Below, piece after piece: positions 1 to 10,734 of a stretch of DNA of 64,000 nt. The stretch's first letter is position 1, and each line of letters begins with the position of its first letter. This stretch comes from Prosopocoilus inquinatus (taxonomy: Eukaryota; Arthropoda; Insecta; Coleoptera; Lucanidae). The notes beneath the pieces are model-generated. The model was not told where the DNA came from. It saw only the letters and a list, made by a program, of their open reading frames with translations, and searched no databases. The position numbers and the translations under genes are program-made. The DNA lies in assembly GCA_036172665.1 (NCBI GenBank), contig CM069876.1, positions 1,612,001 to 1,676,000 of the forward strand. Direction: 5' to 3'.

Positions 1-313
1 GGAAGAATCAAATTCTTCATCTACGTTATCTGCAGAACTTGGAAGTTGAACTTCAAAGGTACCAGCGATATCTGCTTCTAGATAATCTTCCACAGGCACA
101 TTTTCGTCGTCGATGTTCTCTTCATCTGTTAGTTCGTCGACAGCAGAAGGTATATAAACAGCATCGGCAACAGCTATAAAATTAGAAATATAAAAAAATG
201 CTTTGTTTTATGACAATAAAAAATAACTTACCTCCTTTTCTTTCTGCTTCTAAGTTAAGAACTACTTCTTCGAGAGCAATCTCTAATTCTTTATTAGTTA
301 AATAACGAGACAT
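1..313 (-). CDS. piggyBac transposase, N-terminal two exons (partial)
   Basis: The reverse strand reads ATG at 313-311 followed by 27 codons starting MSRYLTNKELEIALEE, then a canonical GT donor (231-230, GTAAGT). A 58-nt intron ends in ATAG at 175-174, and the frame stays open through exon 2 (173-1) to the window edge. Exon 2 is strongly acidic and contains DAVYIPSAVDELTDEENIDD, the kind of aspartate/glutamate-rich N-terminus seen in piggyBac transposases (PGBD-like) before the DDD catalytic core. The core, the C-terminal zinc finger and the other end of the element lie beyond position 1. The family call comes from this N-terminus together with the adjoining piggyBac-type terminus and TTAA site at 825-828. 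No stop or frameshift is visible in the 85 codons present, so the copy may be fairly young. The short intron is inferred from splice consensus and frame continuity; it could instead be a small insertion. Confidence 0.7.
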
Positions 314-824
314 TTTATATACACTGGACACTTCTCACTTGCAAAACACAAAAATAAAATGAATTCTGCAGTGGCTGCCGCATATACTAAGAGCAAGTTC
401 AGTCCTGCAAGAACTCGTCGTTCTGCAAAATATTACACGCGTAATCCCACTGGTGCATTATTGCACCACTGGTGTTCATAGTTATATTTTTTACATTATA
501 TGTAATTATTTCATCTTTCAAAATAAATACAACAAAGAAAACACTTAAAAGTTGCAAATAAATAAGATATTGATGATAAATTTACTTTATAAAAATTTTT
601 GTTGTTACTTTCAAGATCTTACCATCTGAAGGGTAAATTCTCTATCAATTTAATTAATAAAAAAAGCCATCTTCGGAACATTTTATTATCATTGTTTTTG
701 TGCATTCTTCTTTTTCTTACAGAAAAGCTATTGACGTACTCGCAGACGAAAAATATTGAGCTACGATTATGCAAAAAATTTTTAGATGTTATGGTGCGAA
801 AACGCACCGATGGGAGTAAATGGG
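1..824 (-). mobile_element. piggyBac element, 5' end with terminal repeat and TTAA site
   Basis: On the reverse strand the element begins CCCATTTACTCCCATCGG immediately inside a TTAA (825-828), which is the piggyBac signature: a CCC terminus and a TTAA target. Just inside the end is a GGTGC-n6-GCACC hairpin (793-808). A second hairpin of the same kind, GGTGCattattGCACC, lies at about 450-465 between the terminus and the transposase ATG. The 5' UTR is about 510 bp. The second end is outside the window. Confidence 0.72.
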
Positions 825-828
825 TTAA

Positions 829-1003
829 GCTTACTCTATTAACATTAAGGTTTGACTTTATTTTAATTGCGTGTTGTAACCTATGAAAATTAGCGTTACC
901 GTAATTAATTATAAGAGCTGTAATTATAAGAGGCATAGTTACAATTCATTAATATAGTATGTTCATTTGATTTGTGGTTTAGTGAGCTTTGATGGCTGTG
1001 TAC
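829..1003. other. Unassigned flank and left half of an interrupted repeat
   Basis: Positions 829-956 show nothing assignable. Positions 957-1003 match the left part of the uninterrupted repeat at 5136-5180 (shared core tagtgagctttga). The match stops where the inverted-repeat element begins, so this is one half of an older repeat split by the insertion. Confidence 0.45.
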
Positions 1004-2446
1004 AAAGTGGACCAAAACCGTTTTCGCGACCCAATACTACTTTTTCAAGGAAAACTCAGTGGAGAAAACAAAAGTTAGCTATCTCGATTCGTTCGGGAAA
1101 TATCGGCCGAAAACGAATTTTTCCGAAAAATTATTTTTCACAATAACTCAGTTATTTGACAAGATATTTTGAAAATTCAAAAACTATTTTATTCAGAGAT
1201 TAACGTTGATTTCATCGACATCATTATCTTTTATAGAAATTGCACCAATTCTGCAAAACAGACTGTAACTTTTTAATTTTAAATGGAAACCGTAGATGGC
1301 TATGACACAAATAAATTGCTTGTTTAATGAGGTTTTCAAAAATATAAAGTTTGATATAATTATTTTTATAAATAACAAAGATACTAACTTTCATTATATT
1401 GCAGTACCTATCAAGCTATCTGTGACAATGGAAACAAAAGAAAACTCAGTTGCTTTCCTCAAAAACCTATTATTAGAATAAATAATACAGGTAATTAAAT
1501 TTAACAAAATAAATACGTAATGTTATTAGAGAACTCATAAAACTACAAGTAATGTAAATGTGACTTAACTGTCAATGCAGTTTTGAAGAATTATACGTTG
1601 TATGTTCATTTGAAATTATTAAATCTTAAATTTTATATTATCAAAACTTCTTAGATATTTCACTTCTATCAGCGATTGCATTTATTAATATACAAAAGTT
1701 CTTGAAAGCATTATTAAACTTAAGAAATATCCGACATTTCAATAATTCCTTAAAGAAATGCATTACCTTATACAATTTAAAATTTATAGAAATCTCTTAA
1801 CTGTTCTCATTAATAATTAAAGAAATGTTCAAATAGAATTAATTCATTTTTACATACTTGTGGTTTTATGTCAGTCTCTGATCTATCTATCTGGAAGCTA
1901 TTTATTTATTTATTGAATTAAATTAGCTGTTTTACTTAACAATAATTGATTTTTAGGGAAAACAATTGAACTATTTCTTTTTGTTTTTGGTGTCATGGAT
2001 GGCTTGTTAGCTACTATAAAACAAAAAATTTTATTATTTGAAAAAATAATTATATCAAACTTTACATTTTTGAAAACCTCATTAAACAAGCAATTTATTT
2101 GTATCATAGCCAACTGCGGTTTTCATTTAAAATTAGAAAGTTACAGTCTGTTTCGCAGAATTGGTGCAATTTCTACAAAAGATAATACTGTCAGTAAAAT
2201 CAGTGTTAATTTCTGAATAAAATAGTTTTTAAATTTTCAAAATATCTTGTCAAACAACTGAGATATTGTGAAAAATAATTCTTCGGAAAAATTCGTTTTC
2301 GGCCTATATTTCCCGAACGAATCGAGATAGCTGACTTTTGTTTTCTCCACTGAGTTTTTCTTGAAAAAGTAGCATTGGGTCGCGAAAACGGTTTTCTTCT
2401 ATTCCTATAAATGACTGAGAAACCCTGTAAAACCATCAAAAATGGA
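1004..2446. mobile_element. Nonautonomous DNA element with ~470-bp inverted arms
   Basis: The segment 1015-1485 reappears in reverse complement at about 2397-1925 with high identity (for example aaaaccgttttcgcgaccca at 1015 and its complement near 2378-2397). About 430 bp of unrelated AT-rich sequence separates the arms. No transposase is present; the short reading frames in the arms are mirror images of each other and look like by-products of the repeat. The flanks 957-1003 and 2447-2520 together match the contiguous sequence 5136-5255, giving a paralogous empty site. The superfamily is not recognised, and long arms of this kind occur in several TIR superfamilies. Confidence 0.72.
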
Positions 2447-3060
2447 CGTATGTCCTAGCGTATCTCAACACGCACTTTCACGTCGGCGTGTGTCAAAAGT
2501 GTTTGTTTCTAACCTAGAAGTATTCCGTAAATCGGGCTTAAAACGAACGTATATTTCTAAAAATGTTATTTTCACAATTGAATTAAATGGTATTTTGCAA
2601 ATAAAAATAACTGTTTTCATAAATTTCGGTATTATTTTCGGCAAATGTCAAATTAAAAGGTAAACCGTACGATTTAATTCACACAATGAGTTTAACAGTT
2701 CCAACGATCACTTGATTACAAGTTCATATGAACACATGTTACTTCTTAGAGGCAGAATTAATAGTTGCCAGGCCCCCTGTTGAGAAATTTTTGCGAGATG
2801 CTTTGGGTTTGTGGAGAAATCCGTCACCCTTCCCTTGAATAAGGGAAAATGTTTGTATTCTTTGTATTATAAAGGGCAGAAATATATTAAAAAATAATAA
2901 GCAATAATAAAGTAGGTAAAATAATTTTTGCTAAACATCAAGGATTTCAATTTCTAAAATATGTCATTATATGTCATTGGAAGTGTGAAATAAAAATGTA
3001 ACTATGGAAACAAAATTATAAAAAAAAAATATGAAATAAAAATATGTATGTACACATATG
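2447..3060. other. Right half of interrupted repeat, then unassigned AT-rich DNA
   Basis: Positions 2447-2520 match 5181-5255 (ttcacgtc...tgtgtc...tgtttgttt), continuing the repeat interrupted at 1003. From about 2525 to 3060 I see only AT-rich sequence without a supported feature. Confidence 0.4.
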
Positions 3061-3587
3061 CAGTGCTTTTTTTTAACTGTGACCTTAGAAATTTACATCG
3101 GGAAAACTTTGCCTCGTTTTAACTTTTCTGCCAAAGATTTTAGTCAAATTTCAGTTGTAATAAACGATTACACAATTGATTACAAACTGCACGTTAGAAG
3201 AATAATTTTTGCTTTGTTAGTTTCAATGTTTTAACATTAAGGTCCACTCTTACAAATAGGGCTCAACTTTGAGCTGAGGCTTAAACCCTTGGCAACGGCG
3301 TAAACGGACATTTGTGTTCTGATGTCTTGATGTGAACAGGAAAATGATAAATTAATTTTTAACGTAGACCTACTCGATTCACTTGTTCTTTAATAATTTA
3401 AATTTTTAATCGTAAAATAATTAAATTAATGACACACCTGTTATTCTGATAGTGTGTATTTTGTAATAAATTGTATAGTCGATTATTAAAAACTGAAATT
3501 TGCCCAAAGTCTTTCGCAGAACAAAAGTTAAAACGAGGCAAAATTTTGTACATGTAAATTCCTGTGTCCACAGTTAAAAAAGCGCTG
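3061..3587. mobile_element. MITE with ~100-bp terminal inverted repeats
   Basis: The left end CAGTGCTTTTTTTTAACTGT and the following ~100 bp recur inverted at 3587-3490, including the block tttgcctcgttttaactttt at 3107 and its complement at 3527-3545. There is no coding capacity. A shorter relative starts with the same terminus at 40111. A segment around 3241-3340 is absent from the relative and may be a nested insertion. Confidence 0.68.
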
Positions 3588-3930
3588 TATACCTACTTAA
3601 TTTCATTAAAAATAATAATAATAAAGATTATTATAAACAGATAATAAATATTAAGGAAGCTCCAGTTGCAGCTTTTGAAGAAACTGTTTTAAAATTGTGA
3701 AAATTCTTAATATTAAAAAGTGCACTACACTTTTAGTTGGGTTAAGAAATGAGTTGTTGAGATTTTATAAATAAATTTTGTGAATCAAAATTAATTTTGT
3801 TACAAGCTGTATTAACATGTCATAATACAGCAAGTGCCAAGCTGAAAAAGGATTTGGTCCACCAGTTTATTTGGGCGATAACCAAACATAAATAAACTCT
3901 GTGTTTACATATTTCTAAAGAAATTTTCAG
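3588..3930. other. No feature seen
   Basis: AT-rich sequence with no supported gene, repeat end or motif. Confidence 0.4.
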
Positions 3931-4230
3931 CAGTTAGAATAATAAAATTATACTCATACTGCACACATCAAAATCTGGGATTAATTCTAACACTTAAATT
4001 TGTATACGGAAATAATTTCAGCGTTTCAAAACTAACTAGAAATCAAAATATTTTTTTAAACTTTCTGTTCCGTTTCTGAAAGTTGAATTGATAAATAATC
4101 TTAAACTTTAGAATAAGGTTACACAGATAAAAATCTGGAGTTAATTCTAACACTTTTTGGACGCCAGGGAATATTTTTTCGGTTTTCCCTCGCGTCCATC
4201 CGTTGTGGAGTTAAAATAAACGCGGTTAGG
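3930..4230. repeat. Dispersed repeat, copy 1 (copy 2 at 18275-18560)
   Basis: Blocks such as ggaaataatttcagcgtttc, tctgttccgtttctgaaagt and agataaaaatctggagttaa occur in the same order and strand here and at 18340-18520, with small gaps and substitutions. The repeat family is not recognised and no coding sequence is apparent. Confidence 0.6.
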
Positions 4231-4487
4231 ATGTTTACCCTTCACCCCTTTACTTTTGGACACAATTTAGTCGCGAACAAATAACAATAACCCCAAATTA
4301 GATAAGGATTTTTTCAGATAAAATTATCTATATTTAACTCCGATTAGGAAGACAACAATTTGTATTAAAAATTTTTATGATCTACTGGGAAAATTTTAAA
4401 AAAGTGCTGCTTTTTAAGTACTTGCCAAATCAAATTATGTAAGCATCTACTAGTCCACATTACTTCTTGCGAATTAAATTAAAAAAA

Positions 4488-4590
4488 AATTATATATCGA
4501 TACATCGGCTCATATGATATATCGTTGACTATGTAACGATACATTCGATAGAACGTTACAAATATATATTCATATATCGATATATTTAAA
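4488..4590. repeat. ATCGATA-rich palindromic block, left
   Basis: This block contains repeated self-complementary ATATATCGATA/CATATGATATATCG words. The same motif class is concentrated at 7340-7445. The two blocks may be subterminal regions of one ~3-kb element, but I could not match complete ends. Confidence 0.4.
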
Positions 4591-4918
4591 TGATTGTACG
4601 AAAAGGTAAATAAAAATAAGTTCCAGCATATTTAACAGATTTCAATTTACTAATAAAGTAAATTATATTTTAATATACTCGCCCAAGAATGAATAACATA
4701 AATAATAAAATTAATTAATAGGAAAAACATTTCCAAACTTTGCTTTTCGGTGGTGAAATTATGATTTTTTATTAAATAATTTATAAACACAAGTCACAAT
4801 TAAAAAAAATGATTTTCAAAATCGCACTTCAGAAGTCAATCGTCCGCAAGTCTCAAGAACGAATGACGAAAAACGTTATTTGTCGGCCGTTTAGAAAATC
4901 AATTTCCTTCGGGGTTTT

Positions 4919-4998
4919 ACATAGATAATCTTTAAAAATAGATTTTATGGGGATGCATGATTGTGGGTTTCTGCAAAAGTTCAGCACAGCTTATTTTT
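4919..4998 (+). repeat. Direct repeat A (partner at 7133-7211)
   Basis: The core taatctttaaaaatagattttatgg...gatgcatgattgtg is shared with 7133-7211 in the same orientation at about 85-90% identity by eye. The pair brackets about 2.1 kb that includes the A-rich tandem array. Confidence 0.6.
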
Positions 4999-5135
4999 AG
5001 TAATGAACGTTTTTGGCATCCACTATTTAAGCAGTAAGTTGCACTTAAATATAAACAAATTAACCAACATTCCCAATAAACGTTAATTTAAAATGTTAGT
5101 TTTGATTATCTACATATTCAAAAGTATTATACTTT

Positions 5136-5340
5136 CATGTTTCATTTGAATTTGTGGTCTAGTGAGCTTTGACGGCTGCGTACGTATGTTGTAGCTTATG
5201 TCACATATATTTTCACGTCAGTTTGTATGTGTGCCAAACATGTTTGTTTGTGAATGGTTTTGAATAACATGCAATCAATCAAAGTTGTACACTTGACTGT
5301 GCCGTTCAAACCGATCTTTACTTTGCTGGGCAAGTAATTC
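5136..5340. repeat. Uninterrupted copy of the repeat split at 1003/2447
   Basis: Positions 5136-5180 match 957-1003 and 5181-5255 match 2447-2520, so this copy shows the state before the 1.4-kb element inserted. The sequence is non-coding and of unknown family. Confidence 0.55.
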
Positions 5341-6189
5341 TGGCGGTTCGAAAATAGTCAGAAACTGCAAATGAAACAAACCTACTGATAGTTAAAATTA
5401 AAAACGAATTTTATTTTGTCAAACACTTTGTAAAAACAAGATGGCTATCTACGAGAATCGATTCTAAGGAATAGAACATTAAAGAACGGTTTAATAAATA
5501 AAAAAAAGTAGAAAACATAGTTTAGAAAAAGATAAGAAACGAATGCAAAGTTGCCGGAAAGAAAAAAGAACCAGAAGTATAAACGGGAATAAAACACAAG
5601 AGGCATAATGCTGAAGAGAAATGAGAAAGAAGTTGTTATAAATGAAAAGTAGCCATGAATTTTTATTATGGTATTATTTTATTCGATAAAACAATAATAT
5701 TTAATAAGATAATAACATTATTTGATGATCCAATAATGAGTGTTCGAGTTCTCGCAAGGACAATCTCAGAACCATCAGGAGGATACGCACTACAAAAACG
5801 TTAAAGTTTTTTTTTTATTGTGCGCATGCTCCTGAAGATTCTAGGATGACTCTGAATTGAAAATACGAAAAAAAAAAAACATAAGACGAGCAAAAACCAA
5901 ATTAATCTCCAGACGAAAAATTTTAAAAAATCTGTACAGAAACAAAAAATAACTGTAAAACGGCAACAATCGGCAAAATTTGACAAAAAAACAAGAGAGA
6001 AATATAACATATAACAGCATAAAATAAATTAAAAAGAAAAACGGAAGATCAAGATGAGGAAAAAATATAAAATCGTCGAATTTTTTTGCTAATAGAAAGA
6101 AGCTCGCAGGAAAAGAGAACTATTAAAATGAGTCAAAAAAACAAAATAAAAATACATATTGCAAAAGCATAAAGAATAGAAAAAACAAA
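5341..6189. other. A-rich non-coding stretch
   Basis: The sequence is increasingly A-rich and lysine-codon-like (aaacaaaa, aagaaa). It contains degenerate versions of words in the downstream array but no clear period. No gene is supported. Confidence 0.35.
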
Positions 6190-7100
6190 AAAGTTCGACT
6201 TCTTAGATGAATGAACCAAAAACTAATGACCGCTCCACTCTCCAGACAAAGAAAAAAACTAGTACAAAACAAAAGACAACTGTTAAAGAGCATCAGCAAT
6301 CAATTAGATGAAAATAAACAAAAGAGAAATGAAAAAGTAAAAAATAAATTAGAAAAAAAAAAGAAGTACCACGATGTTAAGAAAAATGAAAATCGACGGA
6401 AATTTTTGAAAATAAATACAAATTCTTAGTAAACAAAAGAAAACTGTAAAGTCGAGTCAAAATAAAATGCAGAAAGAATAGTAAAAAACAAAAGGAAGTT
6501 CGACTTCTTAGATGACTGAACCAAAATGAATGATTCTCCTTAAAGTTAAAGACTTAAAAAAAAACTAGTAGAAAACAAAAGATGTACAATTGTAAAGAAG
6601 CGTTAACCAATAAAATGAGAAGAATCAATTAGATGAAAATAAACAAAAGAGAAATGAAAAAGTAAAAAATAAATTGGAAAAAAAAGAACAGAAGAACCAC
6701 GATGTTAAGAAAAATGAAAATCGACGAAGTTTTTAAAAATAAATACAAATTCTTAGTAAACAAAAGAAAACTGTAAAAACGAGTCAAAATAAAATGCATA
6801 AAGAATAGAAAAAAACAAAGGAAGTTCGACTTCCTTAGATGACTGAGCCAAAAATGAATGATTCTCCTTAAATTTAAAGACTTAAAAAAATAGTAGAAAA
6901 CAAAAGACAATGGCGAAGAAGCGTTAACCAATAAAATGTGAAGAATCAATTAAATAAAAATAAACAAAAAGAGATATACAGTGTATAAAATAAATTTAAA
7001 AAAATCAAGTACCACGATGTTAAGAGAAATGAAAATCGACGAAAGTTTTTGCAAATAAATACAAACTCATAAGAAACAAAAGAAAACTGTAGAAGATAAA
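6190..7100. repeat. A-rich tandem array, ~305-326-bp period, about 3 units
   Basis: The landmark agttcgacttc(c)ttagatga occurs at 6193, 6497 and 6823, giving spacings of 304 and 326 bp. Other words recur in step, for example caccacgatgttaag and tcttagtaaacaaaagaaaactgtaaa. Units differ by indels and substitutions, so the array is old or relaxed. Reading frames inside it are lysine/asparagine-rich and do not persist between units. Confidence 0.7.
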
Positions 7101-7132
7101 ATGCAGAAATCCAATTTGATTAAAAGAATTGT

Positions 7133-7211
7133 ACATAGCTAATCTTTAAAAATAGATTTTATGGTGATGCATGATTGTGCGTTTTTGCAAAACTTCAACA
7201 TGACTTATTTT
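7133..7211 (+). repeat. Direct repeat A, second copy
   Basis: This copy matches 4919-4998 in the same orientation and lies immediately after the A-rich array. Confidence 0.6.
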
Positions 7212-7339
7212 CTTTACTACAGGGCAGGCGTAAAAAGAAAGAAATTAAAAAATATTTCAAGTGGTTTTCTCTATCATCACGGTAACAAATTTTATTTTTC
7301 TTTAAAACTGCACACGGTAAAAGAATAAGCATATCGAAA

Positions 7340-7445
7340 GGTTATTTAAAGATACATCGATATTTTTACCAATATATTGAATTATAATATATGTCGATAT
7401 TTTTCGCGAATATATATCGATATTTCTAATATATCGATATATCTT
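7340..7445. repeat. ATCGATA-rich palindromic block, right
   Basis: Multiple atatatcgatat words are followed by ctttgccatcccta. In reverse complement this gives TAGGGATGGCAAAG, resembling a TIR start of hAT-like elements. The partner terminus was not found near 4490, so element status is unproven. Confidence 0.4.
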
Positions 7446-8099
7446 TGCCATCCCTAATCCCGACTAAAGAAATCGTAAATAAAATACGATTTGCTTCCGA
7501 CGCTAGATGACTTGAAGTAGGTACGATAGCCTATGAAGCATTAACAGTTTTCTTCATCCATTTAGAGGTATTTTGTCATTTTTAAAAATTATTTCATTAC
7601 TTCCTGTCCGGCGCTTCTATCTATCGGGGTTCAGAATTAGGTGTGATTATGACGAAAAACAAATCAGCGTTTTTTTTGTAAATTCATTTGAAAAATGCTA
7701 TATACTTTGCAATTATTATTAATTATAAATGTCATCACAATTTTGTTGATTGTTTGAATCGAATTTTTAAATCAAATTAATTTTAAAATGTTCTGGTTAT
7801 TACTATGTTTTCAGTTGTTTTTTTAAGTGCTTATCTAGTTTTATTAGTTTTTCTTCTTCTGTTCTTTATCTGTAATTGAAATATTATGGTTGGTCAAATA
7901 ACTATATTTAATGAGGATTGGAATTCAAAGTAATATAGATTGAAAGTATACTGATTGTTCATGGTGTGATTATTTCTGTCAGTTTTGGTAGTTTTTTCTG
8001 GAAAGGGTTTTCACCTTTTCAGTAGGAACACATTCGGAAGGTCGAAACTAAGGGAGCAATACTTCGATTGGTTAGAAAGCTGGCGTTTTTTGGTCCAGG
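7446..8099. other. Upstream flank of the bab-like gene
   Basis: This is a mixed-complexity non-repeat region leading into the G/C-rich promoter zone. No reading frame or repeat is supported. Confidence 0.35.
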
Positions 8100-8397
8100 T
8101 GTTGACGGATTTCGCATAATTAGCTGGTGGTGATCGACGCCGCGCGGTGGCCACGCGGTCTGTGGGTGGATGGGTGGGGTGAGGGCGGTCCTGTCGCTGG
8201 AGGGGGTAAGGCGTGCGCGGGAGGCGGCCTCGACCCTCCTGCTACTAGTGTCAGTATCTTCTCAGCTGCGTTAGCTTTTGTCGGTGTTCGCCGCTAAACA
8301 ACTTCGTTTCCCACGTGCTCGCGCATAAACAGTGTCCTCTTGTTTATCCTGTCATCAGGACTGCCATGTGCGTGTTGTGAACGTGTTGAACTTTCAG
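8100..8397 (+). promoter_or_regulatory. Putative promoter / 5' UTR zone of the bab-like gene
   Basis: Base composition rises sharply to G/C-rich with many CpGs (for example cgacgccgcgcggtgg near 8131), unlike the AT-rich surroundings. An arthropod initiator-like TCAGT sits at 8251-8255, with TGTCGG around 8279, near the downstream-promoter-element position but one base off the ideal register. CTTTCAG at 8391-8397 just before the coding ATG resembles a splice acceptor, so the initiating exon may lie further upstream. Which of these is used cannot be read from sequence. Confidence 0.45.
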
Positions 8398-8403
8398 GTG
8401 ACG

Positions 8404-9144
8404 ATGCAGCACGCTACAGGATCACCCCAGCAGTTCTGCCTGCGCTGGAACAACTACCAGAGTAACCTCACCAACGTCTTCGATCAGCTCCTCCAGAGCG
8501 AGTCCTTCGTCGATGTCACCCTTGCTTGCGATGGTCACTCCGTCAAAGCTCATAAAATGGTACTATCGGCGTGCAGCCCTTATTTTCAGTCCCTATTCTT
8601 CGAAAACCCCTGTCAGCACCCTATAGTCATAATGAGAGACATTAAATGGCCCGAATTAAAAGCGGCCGTCGAGTTCATGTACAAGGGCGAAATCAATGTT
8701 TCCCAAGAACAAATCGGACCGCTCTTGAAAGTTGCAGAATCCCTCAAAATCCGGGGACTCGCAGATGTAAACGGCGAACAAGATGTAGTTGGTGCGCCTG
8801 GTGAAATTACGAGCACCAAGACCACGGCTAAATTAGAAACGGCCGAATGGGAAAACAGACAAGACGGAGGAGATTCTTTGGTCCGTGCAAAGAAACGTCG
8901 TAGACCGTCTGGAGAACGTAGTAGCATGAGCAGCCCTGCCGAAAGCGCGAGCACAGAAATTCCTGAACCTCCACCCTCTGTGGAGATGTCGCCCGCGCCT
9001 TCCGCGACTCCCTTATCCACTTCCGTTGGACAAGAACCCCTGCCGCTGACGCTTCCTCTTCAGCAACCTCCGATTTCATCGCACGCTTCTGATGACTTGG
9101 AAATCAAACCGGGCATAGCGGAGATGATACGCGAGGAGGAACGG
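8404..9144 (+). CDS. bab: bric-a-brac-like BTB transcription factor, first coding exon
   Basis: The exon encodes 247 residues and ends exactly on a codon at a GTAAGT donor (9145-9150, phase 0). Residues 7-123 form a BTB/POZ domain of the insect BTB-zinc-finger/Psq group: QQFCLRWNNYQSNLTNVFDQ at 9-28, FVDVTLACDG at 35-44, KAHKMVLSACSPYF at 48-61, HPIVIMRD at 72-79, then EFMYKGEINVSQEQIGPLLK at 90-109. This domain mediates dimerisation in nuclear regulators. A basic cluster KKRRR at 163-167 is a likely nuclear signal, followed by a Ser/Pro-rich linker. The exon ends in IKPGIAEMIREEER, which I remember from Bab1/Bab2 upstream of the Bab conserved domain. That DNA-binding domain is absent here and must lie in later exons beyond the window. 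The ATG at 8404 is chosen because the conserved BTB start follows directly; the open frame upstream to 8332 lacks an ATG. Being a BTB-linker exon is seen; the paralogue assignment (bab1 versus bab2) is not resolved. Confidence 0.8.
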
Positions 9145-9150
9145 GTAAGT

Positions 9151-10535
9151 CTTATTTTATTTATTGCTATTTTCGGCTGCATGTTTTCCTCTCCGATACC
9201 ACTACAGTTACCATCTTCATCCACATTCTAAATTGCAACTCTTTTATTATATTACGTTTAACCAACGCAATTCATATTACCGACGAGAAAATACGAGTCC
9301 AAGCACCAAGTAGACAGACGAGGGATATTTAAAACACAATGTAGTCTTAATTTAAAAGCACAGAATAAAACAGACGTCCGCGATTAATAACTCGGTGGAG
9401 GAATGCAAAGGAATAAAAATATAAGCGCGAAATACAAATGAACCTCTCCTAAAAATATCGGGCGCACGTCTCTCGGTGGTTAAAAATACTCGTAAACTCG
9501 TCGAAAGGGAAAAGATCTTCGTGGCGGGTGCGATTCTCTTAGACTCCCCCACTGAAACTGCCAGATGTCATCAACTCGCGCGGCCGTTTCGTGTTTATGT
9601 ACTTGGCTTCATGTGGGAATCGATGAGGTTGAGTGTGTTGGTTTCTTTTGACCAAAAGATTTATACGAAACCCTCCTGAACTTAAACTCGACTTAGGACA
9701 GAAATTTTGCACGTTTCTTTTTGCTTCGGTGATTAACAAGCTACGTTCTTTTTTACTGCAAAAGAAAAACGAACGATTCGTTCTGAGAATAAATATTTAT
9801 ACCTTTAATTTTTTCATGCAATCAAAAACGCGCAGCTCTTCTTCTTAAAATATACGCTGATTAATAACAGCCTCCTTCGATCGAGTACGCTTTTTCTGTA
9901 AAAAAAAAACATGTATTTATTCCGGTGAAATACACAATTTTATTTTCTTGAGACAAACTGTAAAAATGTTCTATTAGGAATTTTTTTGCCAAGATTACAC
10001 AGGGGAACAAGCTGTAACAAAATCTCTGTTCAGTTCGATTTTTCAGCTGCTTTTAAGTTAAATACACACGCTGTTTTCAAAAAAGAAGTCGGGTTTCTTC
10101 TGTCACGTCAAGTTTTTCCACTACAGTTGTCTTTTACCTAAGTATGAAAAAGCAAACGATTTATTTAGCGAAATTTCGAGATTAAATAAATCAAAATTAT
10201 ATTTTTAGCTCGTCCTAAGGTGTTTTCTCCATTCCACATCTTCTCTGCAATTATCACGAGCCAAAACTGTACTTATGAAATGGACAAATTGGACAAATAA
10301 CTTTACTGCTCGTATGAACATAATTTGATTTACAGTACTAACAAGGTATAAAATAAAAAAAATGATTCTCTGTGAACAGTGTATTTGGAAATTTTTTCCG
10401 TTGTATGCAGATTTTGTATGACGTTTGGAACAAAGAGAGGGTATCCGGTAGCTTGAAATGTTGACGTGATAGACAAAAACTGGGATCATTTTTGGATTCG
10501 GCTGCCTTAAGTTAGTTAAAATCAGGTGTCAGATC
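9151..10535. other. Unique intron sequence near the donor
   Basis: This is fairly complex, apparently non-repetitive sequence (cgggcgcacgtctctcgg, gcgcggccgtttcgtg) from 9220 to 9850, then AT-rich DNA. No ORF with recognisable features is present. Downstream-of-promoter regulatory sites are possible but not shown. Confidence 0.3.
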
Positions 10536-10538
10536 TAA

Positions 10539-10666
10539 GGCTCGGTTTTTCAATCACATGTTAACCCTAACTCTCGGTTTATTTCCATGGTAACAAGTAC
10601 GAAGACAATTGTTTCCATGCCAATAAACTGAAGGTTAAAGTTAACTTGTGATTGAGAAACCGGCCC
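10539..10666. mobile_element. Tourist-like (PIF/Harbinger) hairpin MITE, 128 bp
   Basis: The element runs GGCTCGGTTTTTCAATCACA to ...AACCGGCCC, with TAA on both sides (10536-10538 and 10667-10669). The arms, including cggtttatt/aataaactg, pair over about 50 bp. A 3-bp TAA duplication plus GGC-type ends fits PIF/Harbinger MITEs. Confidence 0.72.
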
Positions 10667-10734
10667 TAAGTCAGCAAAGTTTATATTCCCCAGTGTTGTG
10701 GTTTTAATTCTCCTAATGGAATAACATAACTGTA

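Noticed and set aside
599..936. Overlapping frames of 95 and 105 codons on both strands
   Set aside because: They lie in the piggyBac 5' UTR and cross the TTAA junction; no motif and no splice or start context.
1193..2216. Four similar short frames on both strands
   Set aside because: They are mirror copies produced by the inverted arms of the 1004-2446 element.
6211..6949. Lysine-rich and phenylalanine-rich frames
   Set aside because: Compositional by-products of the A-rich tandem array; not conserved between units.
8613..9079. Minus-strand frames of 135 and 83 codons
   Set aside because: Antisense shadows of the BTB exon.
8404..9144. Assignment to other BTB genes (tramtrack, lola, fruitless, broad, abrupt)
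   Set aside because: The BTB sequence and the exon-end IKPGIAEMIREEER fit my memory of Bab better, but this is not a search result.
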